The notes beneath the pieces are model-generated. The model was not told the origin of the DNA, did not search any database, and worked only from the letters and a program-made list of their open reading frames with translations. This document shows, one piece after another, positions 10,571 through 24,200 of a stretch of 64,000 nucleotides of DNA (its first letter is position 1; every line of letters starts with the position of its first letter). The DNA comes from Trichobilharzia regenti. Taxonomy: Eukaryota; Platyhelminthes; Trematoda; Strigeidida; Schistosomatidae. Both the position numbers and the translations under genes were made by a program. The DNA lies in assembly GCA_944472135.2 (NCBI GenBank), contig OX235265.1:60213112-60277111 (forward strand). The letters are read 5' to 3'.

Positions 10571-12399
10571 GTAAAAAAGCTTCTTACACCTCAACCTAGA
10601 TATATTTCTATGCGTAGAATAATGAACTGCCTAATCTTCCACCTGAAACAGAAGAACCCGTTATAGTAGAAAGTAGTTCTCAGATAGACACTTTCTTCAC
10701 TGAAGTATGTTACTTATTTTTGGTTTTGCAACCATTAAATAACAATTCTGTCTTTAGATCGAGTGGATTCGAAGAGAAATTGAAAAGATTCGGATAGAAA
10801 TCGGTCAGGTTAAAACAAAACACGGTGAAATTCTATCAGCACTTCAGCAAAATCCAAGTAATTATAATTTTTTAATATTATTAGTAGTGTGCATAAGTGA
10901 AGCATTTCAGTACTACTATTTTTTTTGTATCGTTAAAGGAAAGATGATATTTCACAATTACAATATTAAGGTTTCATTTTATATTACTTTTAATATTATT
11001 ATTCGTTCTTTGCGTTGCGAATGGAGCGTAGGACTACAGCAGCACATTTGCCGTCACTTCCATGTTACCACACATCTGCCCATAATCTTTCATTTCCTAC
11101 TTACATTATATCCTGCATATCACCCTCGGATACCCGACTTGTTGGTTCCTGTTCGGGTTTCAGTTGAGTGTCTGATATGTCATGTCACTTAAATATCTCT
11201 TCGGTATATGTCCAATCCATCTCCATCTCCTTCCGCATATTTGTTGAGTAACTGGTTGTTGGTTGGTTCGTTGCTAAAAATTATTTCGCTTGTTCATTCT
11301 GGACGACCACCTGATCTTCATTGTGGAACGAAGGTGGCAGCTGTTGATGAAAGTCAGCAGCAGCTTGTTGGAAATTCTTTTTGGACGGCCTAATTCTCTG
11401 AATTATAAAGAAGCGCTGACTTGACTGTAGTGTTAAGAATTTGGATATTGTTTGTTGTGTTCAGTGTTGCAAATCTCCCCATTGATTTCAGAATGGTGAA
11501 TGTCTGTCTTTCTTTCCCTATCTTATCTTTGACGTCTTCACCCATGCTTCAAGCAGTTGAGATGAAACTTGTGTAATTTAATTTTAGTTGGTTTTATCTG
11601 AACCTTAAGTATTAGGTATAAAAGACAAGTCATTTGTTGAGGGTGTATGTCAGTTCTCGTCATCTGATTGGTATGCGAAATTTTTACTCCTGTCTAGTAC
11701 AACATAACACCACTACTTGAGGTTTCTGACTGATAGTGGAAGTTTTGTAGGTGTAAGCATGACTTGTCTGGTTGGAATCACCAAGGTAATAAAAACTACT
11801 GGCTATAAACTCTTGCTAACATTGCGGAAAATCATCCTCATTGCTGCAAATGCATAAACTCTTCATAGTGTCCAGAATTCTGAATAGACTTTCTAGTTGA
11901 ATTCATGTAATTATTTCCTCTTTTGTTTTATTCTTGTTTACCTATTACTAGATTATTTCTGTTCCTGTTAACTTATTTTTCTTCTTTTAAAGTATTAGAC
12001 CTTATTTACTTACCTGGAAGAGATTTCTCTTGTAATAGACTAATAGTCACACTCATTATTTAAAGGATAATGATATTACCCAGTTGCTTGGACTGAAGGA
12101 GATGTTTTAAACTGTAGCAAGTGGAACTGTGGATGCATTACTATCACTACTGCTAATAATAAGAGTAATAATACAAGCTCTTATCCGTAAACGAAATTAG
12201 GCTACTTTTATGTTTTTTATCCTACAATGAGTTATAGGATTCATATTTGAATAAACCTGTCTTCATTTTTTACCATGAATTTATTTTCAAGAAGTAGAAT
12301 AATTCTGCATCACTTAAAATTAATGGAGCGAGCTTAGGCTGTACAGTTGAGTGGTTGGAGGTTTGAATTGGCATCATGTAGCCAGTAATACCAGCCTGA

Positions 12400-12459
<60 letters not shown>

Positions 12460-15400
12460 GGAAATAACAGGCTTTTAGGAAGCTTACGCGGTAATAATTG
12501 GTAGTACTAAGTTGTACAACATTTAGAGTGTAGAAAGTTATTTGTAAGTGTCATGGGGAATTTCGGTTTGAGCCTTTACACATTCATGTGGGTCTTCATG
12601 CTAATACACATCTAACTGTTGTATATATCACGTCTTTGTCACCATAATATCTTGAAAATAACTTCGTGATGAAATCAATACAAATCGCTATATTCTCCCA
12701 GTTTGTATAACATGAGAAGACAAAGTCGCTTGTCAGTAACAACTAAAACCTGATTCATGTCTCAGTGTAGCTGTTGTGTATGCCATCACATAAGAGGCTT
12801 TCTGTATAGAACATGTAGTAATACACTTCAACTAAATGAATTGTTATCTCCGACTCTCAAGTCGTATGACAGTAAAGGAAAGTTCGATATGCAACTTCAA
12901 AATAGGGTTGTGTAAAGGTAACATAAGGTCGATTCTTAGAAATAACTCTTTAAAACTATGTAAATTTATATAGGTAAATAGGCTTTATTTACTGTCGTAC
13001 TTCCAATTGGTTTAACAACACATTATGCTAAGTGTGTTATTAATTTTCACTTTCACATTAAGATATTTGATAGATTTTCTGTTGCCCGTTTTTTAAAATG
13101 TAGCACTTCTGTTGTTTGAACCCAGTTAACCGAAACAGATTTTTCAAGTACCACACACATTGCCTCAAGTATCTCAGCACGGATCCGAAAAGCTCGAGCT
13201 GCTTTCGCTGACTTACACCATCTCTGGCGTAGGCGTGACATCCGGTTATCAACCAAGGGACGTGTGTACTGCTCATCAGTTCGCTCCGTCCTTCTCTATG
13301 GCTCTGAAACATGGCCAATACGCGTTGAAGACATGAAAAGGTCAACTGCTTTCGATCATAGATGTCTGCGATCCCTGTCTCACGTTAGGTGGTTTCACAA
13401 GATAAGTAATGTTGACGTTAGGCGTAGAGTGTTGGGCAAAGAGGGAAAATCAATCGACGAGGCTATAAAGTTACATAGACTAAGATGGCTAGGTCACGTG
13501 CTGCGCATGCCTAACCACCGCCTCCCCCGACGGGCATTGCTAGCTGACATAGGTTCAGGTTGGAAAAGAGCCAGTGGTGGCCAAACAAAAACATGGCATC
13601 AATCCATGAAATCCTTGACAGTTAAACTGAGTCAGGTAGGGAGATGCAGACTCGCGGGTTGGGGCCCTCGGGACTCTAGGAATCAATGGCTAGAGACAAT
13701 AGGTGACATGGCTCAAAATCGTTGTCAATGGCCAGCGCAGATGTATTCAATCTCTGTAATCTTTCATATTCCTTCCTACCATTACCCATTCTGTTTCACT
13801 CTTATACTTGTCAGACTGTATTGATTCTCTCCACTCATCTTCTTGTCTACCTCTGTGTGCTATTTGGAACGTGGCAACTCGAACTGCTGCACTTCGGTGC
13901 CAAGTTCTATGTTGAATCCAGACAGATAGAGTTAGGTGAGAAAAGAGTTGGGTGGACGGTGGGGGTGGGCTGAATCCAAAACCTGACATCAGTTCATGAA
14001 GTTATTGACTGTGTTGGTTTTAATCACAGAGTAAGTTGTTGGCTGGCTGAACTGAGGTTGTTGATGACATCGTTCTCAGCAGCTCAGATGCATTCACTCT
14101 TTGTAATCTGTCATATCCATGTTACCACTCTTTCTCGCACGCCTTTTTGTTTATCATAATTCTTCTGAATCTCTTTTTTCTTTCTCCAACTGTGTGTTAC
14201 ATAGAATGTGGCTAATTGAAGTATTACACTTTTATGGAAGTTTCTATGTTGAAACTTAATCAGTCGCCCAGGCTAAAGTAGGTGAAGGCGGACGTAAACC
14301 CGCAATTAGTTAGTTGTTAGTCACGAATGTAACACTCCTGGAATCCCTCAGTTTACATCCACTTGTTTGGTTTTTTATTTTTCAAAATTTTTATTCCTTT
14401 ACGTCCCCAGTGGAACATAGGGAAACTTTAAGCTAGAGGCTTGAAATTTCAGTAACAGTGGTGTTTATTTTTACGGGATAGGGTTGCTAGCTTCATGCCC
14501 AACCTTCCCTACTTACCAGTCTTTTTACTGCTTTAGAGAGGTAAAGGAGTGGGTCGGTGGCCGGAGACCGAATCCCGGACCACATGTGGTTGGAGAGTAT
14601 TTTACCACTGTACCATTGACGCCACTCTCTTGTTTGTTCGTGTAGCTCACGTGGTTAGAAGCATTATCTGGATGTGACAGTAAAATAAATATTACGTTGA
14701 GAAGATGGATAAGAGATGTGATTACCTATGATATTATGAATTAATTGTTTCATATTTTTTTAAATTCAAGCTAATCGATACACTGAAACATGGTGTTTTC
14801 GTTTTATGTATACAGTCAGAGAGACATTTTGAATAAAACTAGCTGCCGACATTCACTTATATATATAATATGATTATTCTGTTGTCTTTCTAGACGACGA
14901 CATCATTTCGATGACGTCATGGAAATAAAAGAAAGAAATCAGTTTAGCTCTTGTCTCATTTTTATTGAAAGTGAAGTTTGATGTGAAGTGGTGTTACTTG
15001 TTGATATTTCAAATCACTCAACTATATCACAGGTGAAAGTACTACACAAGTTAGGCTAACTCGGTAAACATAGTTGAAAGCAGTATTTAAGTTTAAAGAC
15101 TACTTCAATAGTTAATTTTCTTTCGTTACATGATCAGTTTCACTTTGTTTCTCACTTCACTTGTCGTTGGCCCTCCATGCAACCATTCATTAATCTACTT
15201 TTACTTACTATAGGACTGATCAACATTTAAGAATACTATGCATGATGACAATGTAATGGTTATGTTTGTGTTTATGCGGTATTAAGATTGAATGTAGATG
15301 TTTCTAATTGTTCATCCAGCTGTGTTGAATGTAGTTCAACTTACTTAGACCTAGCATTCTTGTTTAGGGATTAATTACCTACTTTACTCCATCGGTGATT

Positions 15401-16943
15401 GATGACATCTTGTTGGCAACTTGATTATTTTCGGAATTTTTCTCCAATTTAGTGAACACAAACAAGGTGTTTGTGAGTGTATGTGTGCGTATAAAGATGT
15501 GGCTTATTGACTTAAAAACATCCGACTGGATTTGAATTCTGCTTTACCCACTTCACCATGATTATGCCCGACCGATAGCTGCTACCTTGACGTGGCGATC
15601 GGGCTTACACATCGCGATGACCCAACAAACTGCACTGGTTGGAACCAATGTGCCTGCAGGTCCTACCATGCTAGGAAGGTTGTTAGGATAGCGATTAGAC
15701 TAAAAGCAGTTACCGTCATCGTGTAAGAATCTTTCTTACACTATGCTGGGGGTCTGAGGGCGAAGTTGTACTGCTGGGGAACAGGGGTGTAACAACAATG
15801 AGGTGTTTCCCTCAGATGACCAGTATGCCAGCCAGCTATGCTGTTTCTCCACTCTGGAGAGAGGGGTTAGAAAAGGTCGACCCCAAAAATTGTACATCCC
15901 GACTTACCTTACGGTGGTCCGTAACCGGCGGTAAGTTTACTAATACGGAACCAAAGCAACAAACCAGTTCATACAGACAGTGTGTGACCGGCCTGAAGCA
16001 GTTGTCCCCTGGGCTCCGCGGTCACGCAACACTAACCCTCTTTCTGTTCCAGGTACCCGAAGAATCAATCAACTTTCACGGTGTGGGCAGCCGTCCACAC
16101 ACTTCCAGATAGCATGATTATCAATGAGTATATCTCATATCCTATTATATTAAAAAGTTTGTCCTAAATAGCTGAGTTTGCGTCGGTGCCGCAATTGTAG
16201 GATTCTTGCCAACCCTGCACGAGCTCCGGGTTCGATTGTCAACCGACATTGCCCTAAACCTAGATTAACCGATAGAAGGCCCCGTAAAGAGGAAAGGTTG
16301 GGTATGAGTCTAGTAACCTTACTCAGTAAAAGTAACACCGGTGCTACTGAAACGTCAAGGGTCAAGATCGAAGCCCTATGTGTCCACCCTAGAGGCAAAA
16401 GAATGAATAAGAAATAATTGAGTTTAAAGTAACTTGTAACTTTTTGAAAAGAAAACTGTTTTCAATGAGCTATTCACGGTTTATTTTTTCCAACATTCAA
16501 TGTTCAAACCTATTCTTTTGATCATAAAATCTTAATGATCAGTGAATCAGTATGTCAGTATTTATCAAATTATCTGATATTCTTTCTTTATTATCTTTCT
16601 CCTTCTGAACAGAAACTAAAGCACAATTAGAAGAACTTAATGAAAATATTAAAAAATCAGCTAGTCAAGTTTGTGTTAAACTCAAAGGTGAGTATTCATT
16701 TTTTTTACTTGTTGTATTGATTATATTTTGGATGCTTTCACTTTGATTGATTGTTTATTAATTTTTTTCTTCAAGCAATATTGTTCACTACATACAACAC
16801 ATTTTTTTTTCTAGTTAGGCAGTTGTGTACTAACAGGTTCATGTGTAGGTGTGATTGTGTACTTCAAACTATTGTGTGATCTCATGGTATGAACAATTGG
16901 TGGCAGTTTCATTGTCTATCTCGATACTTTTATGCCCAACAAC

Positions 16944-16976
<33 letters not shown>

Positions 16977-18190
16977 CCTAACAATTAAATGAATTGAAGT
17001 TTTTGATTTTGTAAGCATTTGGCTTCATTTGAATGTCGATTTCATCACGAAACCAAGGATGTTTTTAGATTTATTAGTTGATGGTGTCGGTGTTTCGTGA
17101 ATTGGAAGAAACTCTGAAACTATGAGTCCATCTCAATTTCTGAATGGTCAGTGGGATAATGTCGTTACCTTAAGATCCTAGAGTCTCATCCATTAACTGC
17201 TGGCATTAACTGTAATGAATTGGTCTCTCAGGAAATAATAACATGCGCACATTTATGGTAAGACTGGCAGTCATTCATTCGTCAAACTAAAGTAGATCTG
17301 ACACCGACAAGATATCCATGTGTGTGTGTGTGTTTGTTGATTGGCACATGTGCTACGAAGCATTTCACTTTATCGTCCCGTCTAGCTGTTAAAAGTTTAA
17401 AATATCAGAAAGCTACAAGTTTTCAGTTGCTTTCGTGTATGTGTGTGTTGGGGTTAAATGTGAAGTGTTTCATTAGTAAAACTAGTCAGCTGATGAAGTC
17501 GTGTGAGTTCTCATTAACTGTAAAGGGGTATTCATGCATACGAAGTGCCTACCTTTCTTCAGTGATCAGTGTTATCTGAAGTTGGATTAGGTTAGAATAA
17601 GACAGCACTGACTCATAAATTCTTTGACTATTAATTTCAGTCACCTTAAGTCTTCGAAATATCAAGAATGAATGATGAGGGATTCTCATGTAACCCGATG
17701 TTCCAGCTATTTTCAATACTTCCTCATCTTTTTAAGATTTGAACACCCTTATTAGTAACAGCCCTTTAATTATTTTCTCCCGTTTCTGACATTCTAGTCG
17801 GTGCATCTGAGTATTCTATATTTGTTTTTCTTCAATATATACTACTGTTTCAAAATGGTCTCATTTGATCTAATAATACACTTCACTGCGAGTTCCTGCT
17901 ACAATGATCTCTCTGTGTGTCCTTCTTGTTACACATTTCAATCATTTTTGAGTGAATTCATTCAGTACCGTGCTGCTGGGTGTACACTGTCCCATTGTAT
18001 TCGCCTTCTTAGAAAACACTTCTTTTAGCCTTAGAATGAGCAACCGTATCATGCATTCATGAAAATTATCCACCAAGACGTTAAAGAGAAAAAGTAGAGG
18101 TTGAGCAGAAATATCTTTCCAGTGACTTCATTTGCAACAACTGTACCATCTTAATCTACATCCACAACTTAGCAGAGCAATGAGACAGAG

Positions 18191-18260
<70 letters not shown>

Positions 18261-21200
18261 CTAAAGGATGACAGTCAGTTCTTGTAAAACATAATTTAAA
18301 TCAAAATCATAATGACAAATCATAAAAGTGTCGTCGACGCACCCCTTGTACTTCAGTAATCTGCTGACTATTGTTTCTAAGATTTCATTTTTTGAACCAG
18401 ATGCGTGAAGCAGTTGGCTGAAAGCAGACCATGGCAATTCCATCTTTTTGTTTATAGACATCGTTGTTGAATATAAATTGTTCATTGAATGTACATCTCA
18501 TTAACAACTCCTAAATATGAGGTTGGTATCCCGGTACTTAAGCGGTTGATATCCATATAATTAGCACTGGGAACTGACTGTTTTTATGAGCGACACTTTG
18601 GTACATACAGACTCTACGTCTAAGTTACATTCAAATCTTTTATGCAGTCACTGAATTCAAAGTCTCTTCAAGAGAGTACTTACAAAATTGTCTCCTTACA
18701 GGCTCTAAACTTTTGAGAAGCCACTTAGAAATTTGATGGGAGGGTGGCTCTAACATATCGGGAATTGATTAAATTAGTAGACTGGGTTGGTGTACTTTTA
18801 ACTGACTGCTAATTTGAGGAAGAATTAATCCTGTCTGTCTTAGACTTTTTCTAAATTCCTGTGAATTTTCGTGAGCATCTGCTAAAGTATCACGAACTAT
18901 AAATACCCAGTCATCGATACTTTCGCTAAACTCCTGTCGATCAATAGTATTTCCACAGACACAGAACTTATTTCTCTCAAATTAAACAATAATGGTTTGA
19001 TCACGGCCTAACATCAATTAAAAAACCACTGGAAAACCAGGGAGTACTGGATAGCTGTTTCGTCATGGTTTGGGACTCCTCTTCAATATTCACCTGTCGG
19101 CATTTGAATCCATGATCTTCAGGTTGAAAAGTAACTTCCTTGACCACTCAGCCACTGGGACCGGATCCAATGGGCCATGAATTCTAATTTCTGCCACTTC
19201 ACCATATTATATAGTGCAACCACCAGTCAATATCACCGGTTAAATGGGATCTGTAACCGAAATGTCATGGATTCGAAACCCAGCAGGATGCGTACTGATG
19301 AACACTCACAAACTAAGACGAAACAGCTCTCCAGTATTCCGTGCTAGTTTCCCTATGGTTCTCTCACTGATATCACCTCGTGATAACACCTGTGACTAGT
19401 CGGATCCCTGCAAGCCAACACTTGTAAACATTAACAACCTGCTGGTGATTTCATTTGCCGTTTTATCGGGTGTCCTGATTGGTTGTTGCAAGATCATATT
19501 ATTATCGTTAGTTAATGGTGTTAGTTTAAAAGGACTCTTATTAATAAAGAAAAAAATCGAATTATGAATGGTATCGTGAATGAGATTGTTGGAAATAATA
19601 TATTTCAAAGTTTTCCTTATATTTAGAAAAAGAATATATACTTTTATCTAAAATTAGTAATGTGGGCGGTACTATTACTCCTAAGTGTAAGCCTAAAAAT
19701 AGGATAATGAAATTCTTTATGTGATATTGTAGGCGGTTTGGATTGACTTTCGAATTTATTGACGTGATGTTCATAGCATATATATATATTCATACAACGC
19801 ACTATAGACCATATGATGGCAGAGCTAGTTTTCACTACATTGTTGTTTCTCTCTCTCTGAATTGACATTCTCGAGTGTGTTCAATTTAGCTGCAAGGAAT
19901 ATTCTTATTCATTGAAAAATAAATTGAATTTTTTGTATGTATTGGAGGTTATTTATAATTAATAATGAGTCATAACGTTTGTGGAGCTTTGACTCATCAT
20001 TTAGTTTAAGCACTGAACTTCCAATTACTTGATCCATGAGCTTTAACAGTGCTCTGGTAACTTTTAGATTTTGACAGGTAATTAAGTAACATAAACCTCT
20101 TGGACAATAGGCGTGACTCATTGTCTATTGTAGGGAAATTCAACTGATTGTTGAGTAACAATACACAGTTACGTTTGTAAATAGACCAACTAAAATTATG
20201 AATAATAAAATGGTATACTTGACATTACTGATAGCGTTCTGAAAATTGTTTACATAATGGAAGGATGCTTTTATTACTATTGTTATTATTATTATTATTA
20301 TAATTTGTTCCTTGCATTCCAAGTGAAACATGATGGGTCCCAGTAACACACCTCATTGCACTCGGTTCTCTAAAATCACTTTCATCTATCTCTAAGACTG
20401 CCTATAAGCCTTTATTTTCTATTTATATGATTTCCATTTCACTCTTGGACAGCTGACTCGTCGCTTCCCATTGATTTTTTTCGAAGACCTGGTGTGTGTA
20501 TGATGTCACCCAATGTTCAGCAGTAAAAAGGCTCTTACTGTTTCCTCTTTTTTCTGATTGGCCATTTTGATATTCAATGTTGATAGTGGAGGCAGCCGTC
20601 GATGAAAGTTTGCAACAACCAGTTGAAAATACTTTCCAAGTTTCTAAACTACAAAGAATCACTGGTCTGTCATTAGTTCTTTACTCTAAGTGCTGTAGTT
20701 CTCCACACCGATTTCAAAAGTAATAAGTGCCTGCCTCGCGTACGTTGAAGTAGACGCGGAGATGTCTGAACTTGGTCCTCGTTAGCTGGAATTTATTATT
20801 GTGCGTCGGTGGCACAGTGGTTAGGACTCTCGCCGACCATGCAAATGGTCCGGGGTTCGAGCCCGCACCGACGCACATCTGATATCTATGGTCGGCCTGC
20901 AAAATTTGGGCTACCGATATCCATGCTGAAAATTCCATACTTGTACCGAAAATATAGTGTGGAATCAAGCTGTAAATCAAAAATAAAAAAATTATCAGTT
21001 TTAGCTTTAGATATTGATTAAGGAAAGATAAAAAGGGGCATCATTTTAATTCTCACCCGCTAGGAAGAAAACACTGGTTATGTACTTTATGGATTACTCT
21101 TAGTATCTTAACTTTCACCACCTAAGTGTCTCTGATATACGTAAAGCTGTATAAATTTGACGAGTTCCCAAAAAACAAGGCGTGTCTTAGGCACTGTCGA

Positions 21201-24200
21201 ATGTAGGATTATACTTGCAGGATTGGAATACATTGAATCCTACCTTAAAGATATGCAGGAGGGAAGTTTTAGAGCGTGTTGGCCACTTCACCTATATAGG
21301 AAATCGCATCAACCTTAAGGGCAGATTGCTGATTAAAACCTCACCACAGATACATAAAGGTTAGTGTGACATTTGCCAACTTAAGTCGTCTTTGGTGTAG
21401 ATGCGATATCCGACTATCGATCAAAGGACGTGGGTTCTGCGTAGTAATTCACTCCGTCTTCTTTCATTGCTGAGAAGTGTCCGTTGAAAGTAGGAGATAT
21501 GAAAAAGCTAGTTGTCTTTGACCGCATATGTTTACGTTTTGTCTCTCGTGTCAAGTGGTATAATAATATGGTGAGTAATATAGAAATTAGACGTATTGTT
21601 GTGTGAGGTGGGAAAGTCAACCGATTCAGTTGTGAAACTATATCTCTTGTGATGGCTAGGACACGTGTTGTTCATGTCGAGCCATCGCCTTCCTCGATGG
21701 GTGATGCTAGCTGATATGTGACTAAGGTTGGAGTCTGTCTGTCTGTTTTTGACACAGAACTTTGCACATATGTGCGGCAGTTCAGGTCGCCAAACTCCAT
21801 GCAGCACAGAAAGCAACAGAAGAAAGTAGAAGAAGTGCATATTAGATAAAGTAAACAGAGGTGTGAGACAAAGGAATAGTAATAACGAAGAGTAAAACAG
21901 TTTCATTGGGAATCATAAGTCACAAGGAGTGGATGCATCTGCGCCACTGATAACGATTTTGAGCCATGTCATCAATTGTTTCCAACAATTGATTTTTACC
22001 GTCCCGAGGACTCCAACCAGGAAGTCTATGTGGCTTAGACTAACTGTTGTAGATTTCATTGACTGGTGCCATGTTTCTGTTTGACCTCCACTAGCTCTTT
22101 TCCAGCCTGACCCTAAATCAGCTAACATTGCCCGTCAAGGAAGGCGATGACTAGGTATACGTAACACATGTCCTAACCATCTCAATCGATGTAATTTCAC
22201 AGCCTCGTCGATTGATTTCCCCTCCCGCCTACCTAGCAATTGACCGACGCCTAACCTCAATATTGCTCACCTTATTATACCACTTCACACGGGAGATAGA
22301 ACGCAGGCACCTATGATCAAAGACAGCTAATCTTTTCATGTCTTCCACTCTCAATTTCCCGGTTTCACAGCCATAAAGGAAGACGGAGCTGACTGATGAG
22401 CAGTGCACCTGCCCTTTGGTCGATAGTCAGATAGTCGAGTAGTCCTTGCAATCTTTGCAGTTAGTTTAAACCACTTGGGGAGGTTGGTTGTAGGCTGCCT
22501 GGTTGGGATCGTTGGAATGCTAAGAACCAATAGGTGGAGACTATTGAAGATATAGCGCAAGATGGTTCTCAATAGTGCGTATGTATTCATTCTCTGTACT
22601 CTCCCATATCTATTGGACCGTAATGTTTTTCTGTGTTACTATTCTTTCTGCTTACCATAGTGTTTATGAGTCTTTTGCTTACCTTTTTGTGTACTTCATG
22701 GAGTGTGGCAACTCAAACTGTGCTGCACTTATGTGCACAAATTCCTCTGTTGAAACTTCGTCAGTCTTAGATTACACTTACTCACTGTTGTTAAGTAACA
22801 TTCATACATGGACAAGTTTGTAGCATTTTTGTAAATGTTTAATTCTTACCTATTTTACAATCGTTACAGTATTTGGTTTTTTTCTCTCTCTCAATGGCTA
22901 AATTATCATTGATTGTATACGACAGAATATGAAAACCTGATACATGCTGAATAGAGTATATAAGCCTCTAGACAGACAGAATACTATTTTACATATATAA
23001 AAAAATGCAAATTAAAATCGAAAAAAAAAGTTACAGCATTATTCAATGTATTTGTCTCTATTGAACAAAATGAATTATAAGGTCACTCACCTGTGTATAC
23101 AATATACATACTTACATCAAATGACTGATTAGTGTAGATGTTTGCTTTATAATAATGATCGATGCTTATGTTATCAGTAGTATGCGAATAGAAAAAGCAA
23201 AAAAAGATATTACGCTAGGGGTTCGAGAATTGAGCTAGTAATTAACTTGGTGATCGTGTCTGATAATATTTTCAAATGTGTTTGGAAAGTGTGCAGTTTG
23301 TGTAGCCAATATAACTAGCTGTACAGCAGATAGGGAATTTATGAACACACATTGAAGTGGCCTAAAACGGCAGTTTTTCCTACACACACACAGAGTAAGC
23401 CAATATAGAATAATCATTGCACGTATTTCCATCGTTGGCTGATCTGCTCTGTATCTTCAAGGATAAAAAGAAATCTCTACCAGTTGTATAAACAACGATG
23501 AATTGAAAAGACTCAGACAAGTTCTCATTCAAATTAAGTAAATTAGAAGATTCATCGACAAAAACAATCAATGAGAGTAAAGCATCAGTCTGAAAGAAGT
23601 CGCATGGCGCTGAAGAAGATGCCGCTAATAAATGTTGAATTTTAAGGTGTTAACATGCCCGAGATTTTTCAAGATTTGCATGTCCAGATTGTTGAGAAAA
23701 GCACTTTCGGTAGAATTGTGAATCGATTTCCAGAGTCACCGAGTCTGTGAAGGGCAAACTGCCGTTTTGGATTACTTCAAAGTTTTCTGTTGTTAATACA
23801 CATATAACTTTTAATCTGCAACCACTAACTCACTTCCCCATTATCAATCAATTCATCATTCGGGGTGGGGTGGCATTGAAGTATTCGTCGCCGAAGTAAA
23901 CAGTTGTACTCGAAAACTAATTCAAAATTTTAGTCTTTGTTCATTGAAAGTGAAATATTTTTGATTTAATTAGTCAGTCAATTTTGGAATAAGTTAGAAA
24001 CACGGTGCATTTTTCTATATTACGTAAGCTTAATTGATATTAACATAGAGTGATACAGGGTTAATAACTCGGTAACGTTTCGAGCACAACTCACTGTTGT
24101 TAATCGTGTCAGTGTATTCAACACGACTTCCTAGCTTGCTTTAGCTTTATTAGCTTTATTCCCTCCTATTGTTCCATCATTTCTACTTCCTGTGTTTGGT

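Larger units (their letters stand above)
10858..16612 (+). other. STX1A: Syntaxin intron 3
   Basis: A 5.8-kb intron containing an antisense RTE/SR2-like fragment, an (AT)n tract, two + strand LINE fragments, SINE-B copies and the 547-bp repeat at 15,566-16,112. Between about 11,411 and 13,164, and from 14,624 to 15,556, nothing else is recognised. Confidence 0.8.

Noticed and set aside
15798..16112. 104-residue open frame in the 547-bp element as a protein gene
   Set aside because: It runs to the element border, and the other copies do not keep a usable frame over the same region; no domain is recognised.
20803..20876. tRNA gene
   Set aside because: The cloverleaf is fused to a SINE tail, repeated with the same tail elsewhere, and has a six-base anticodon loop.
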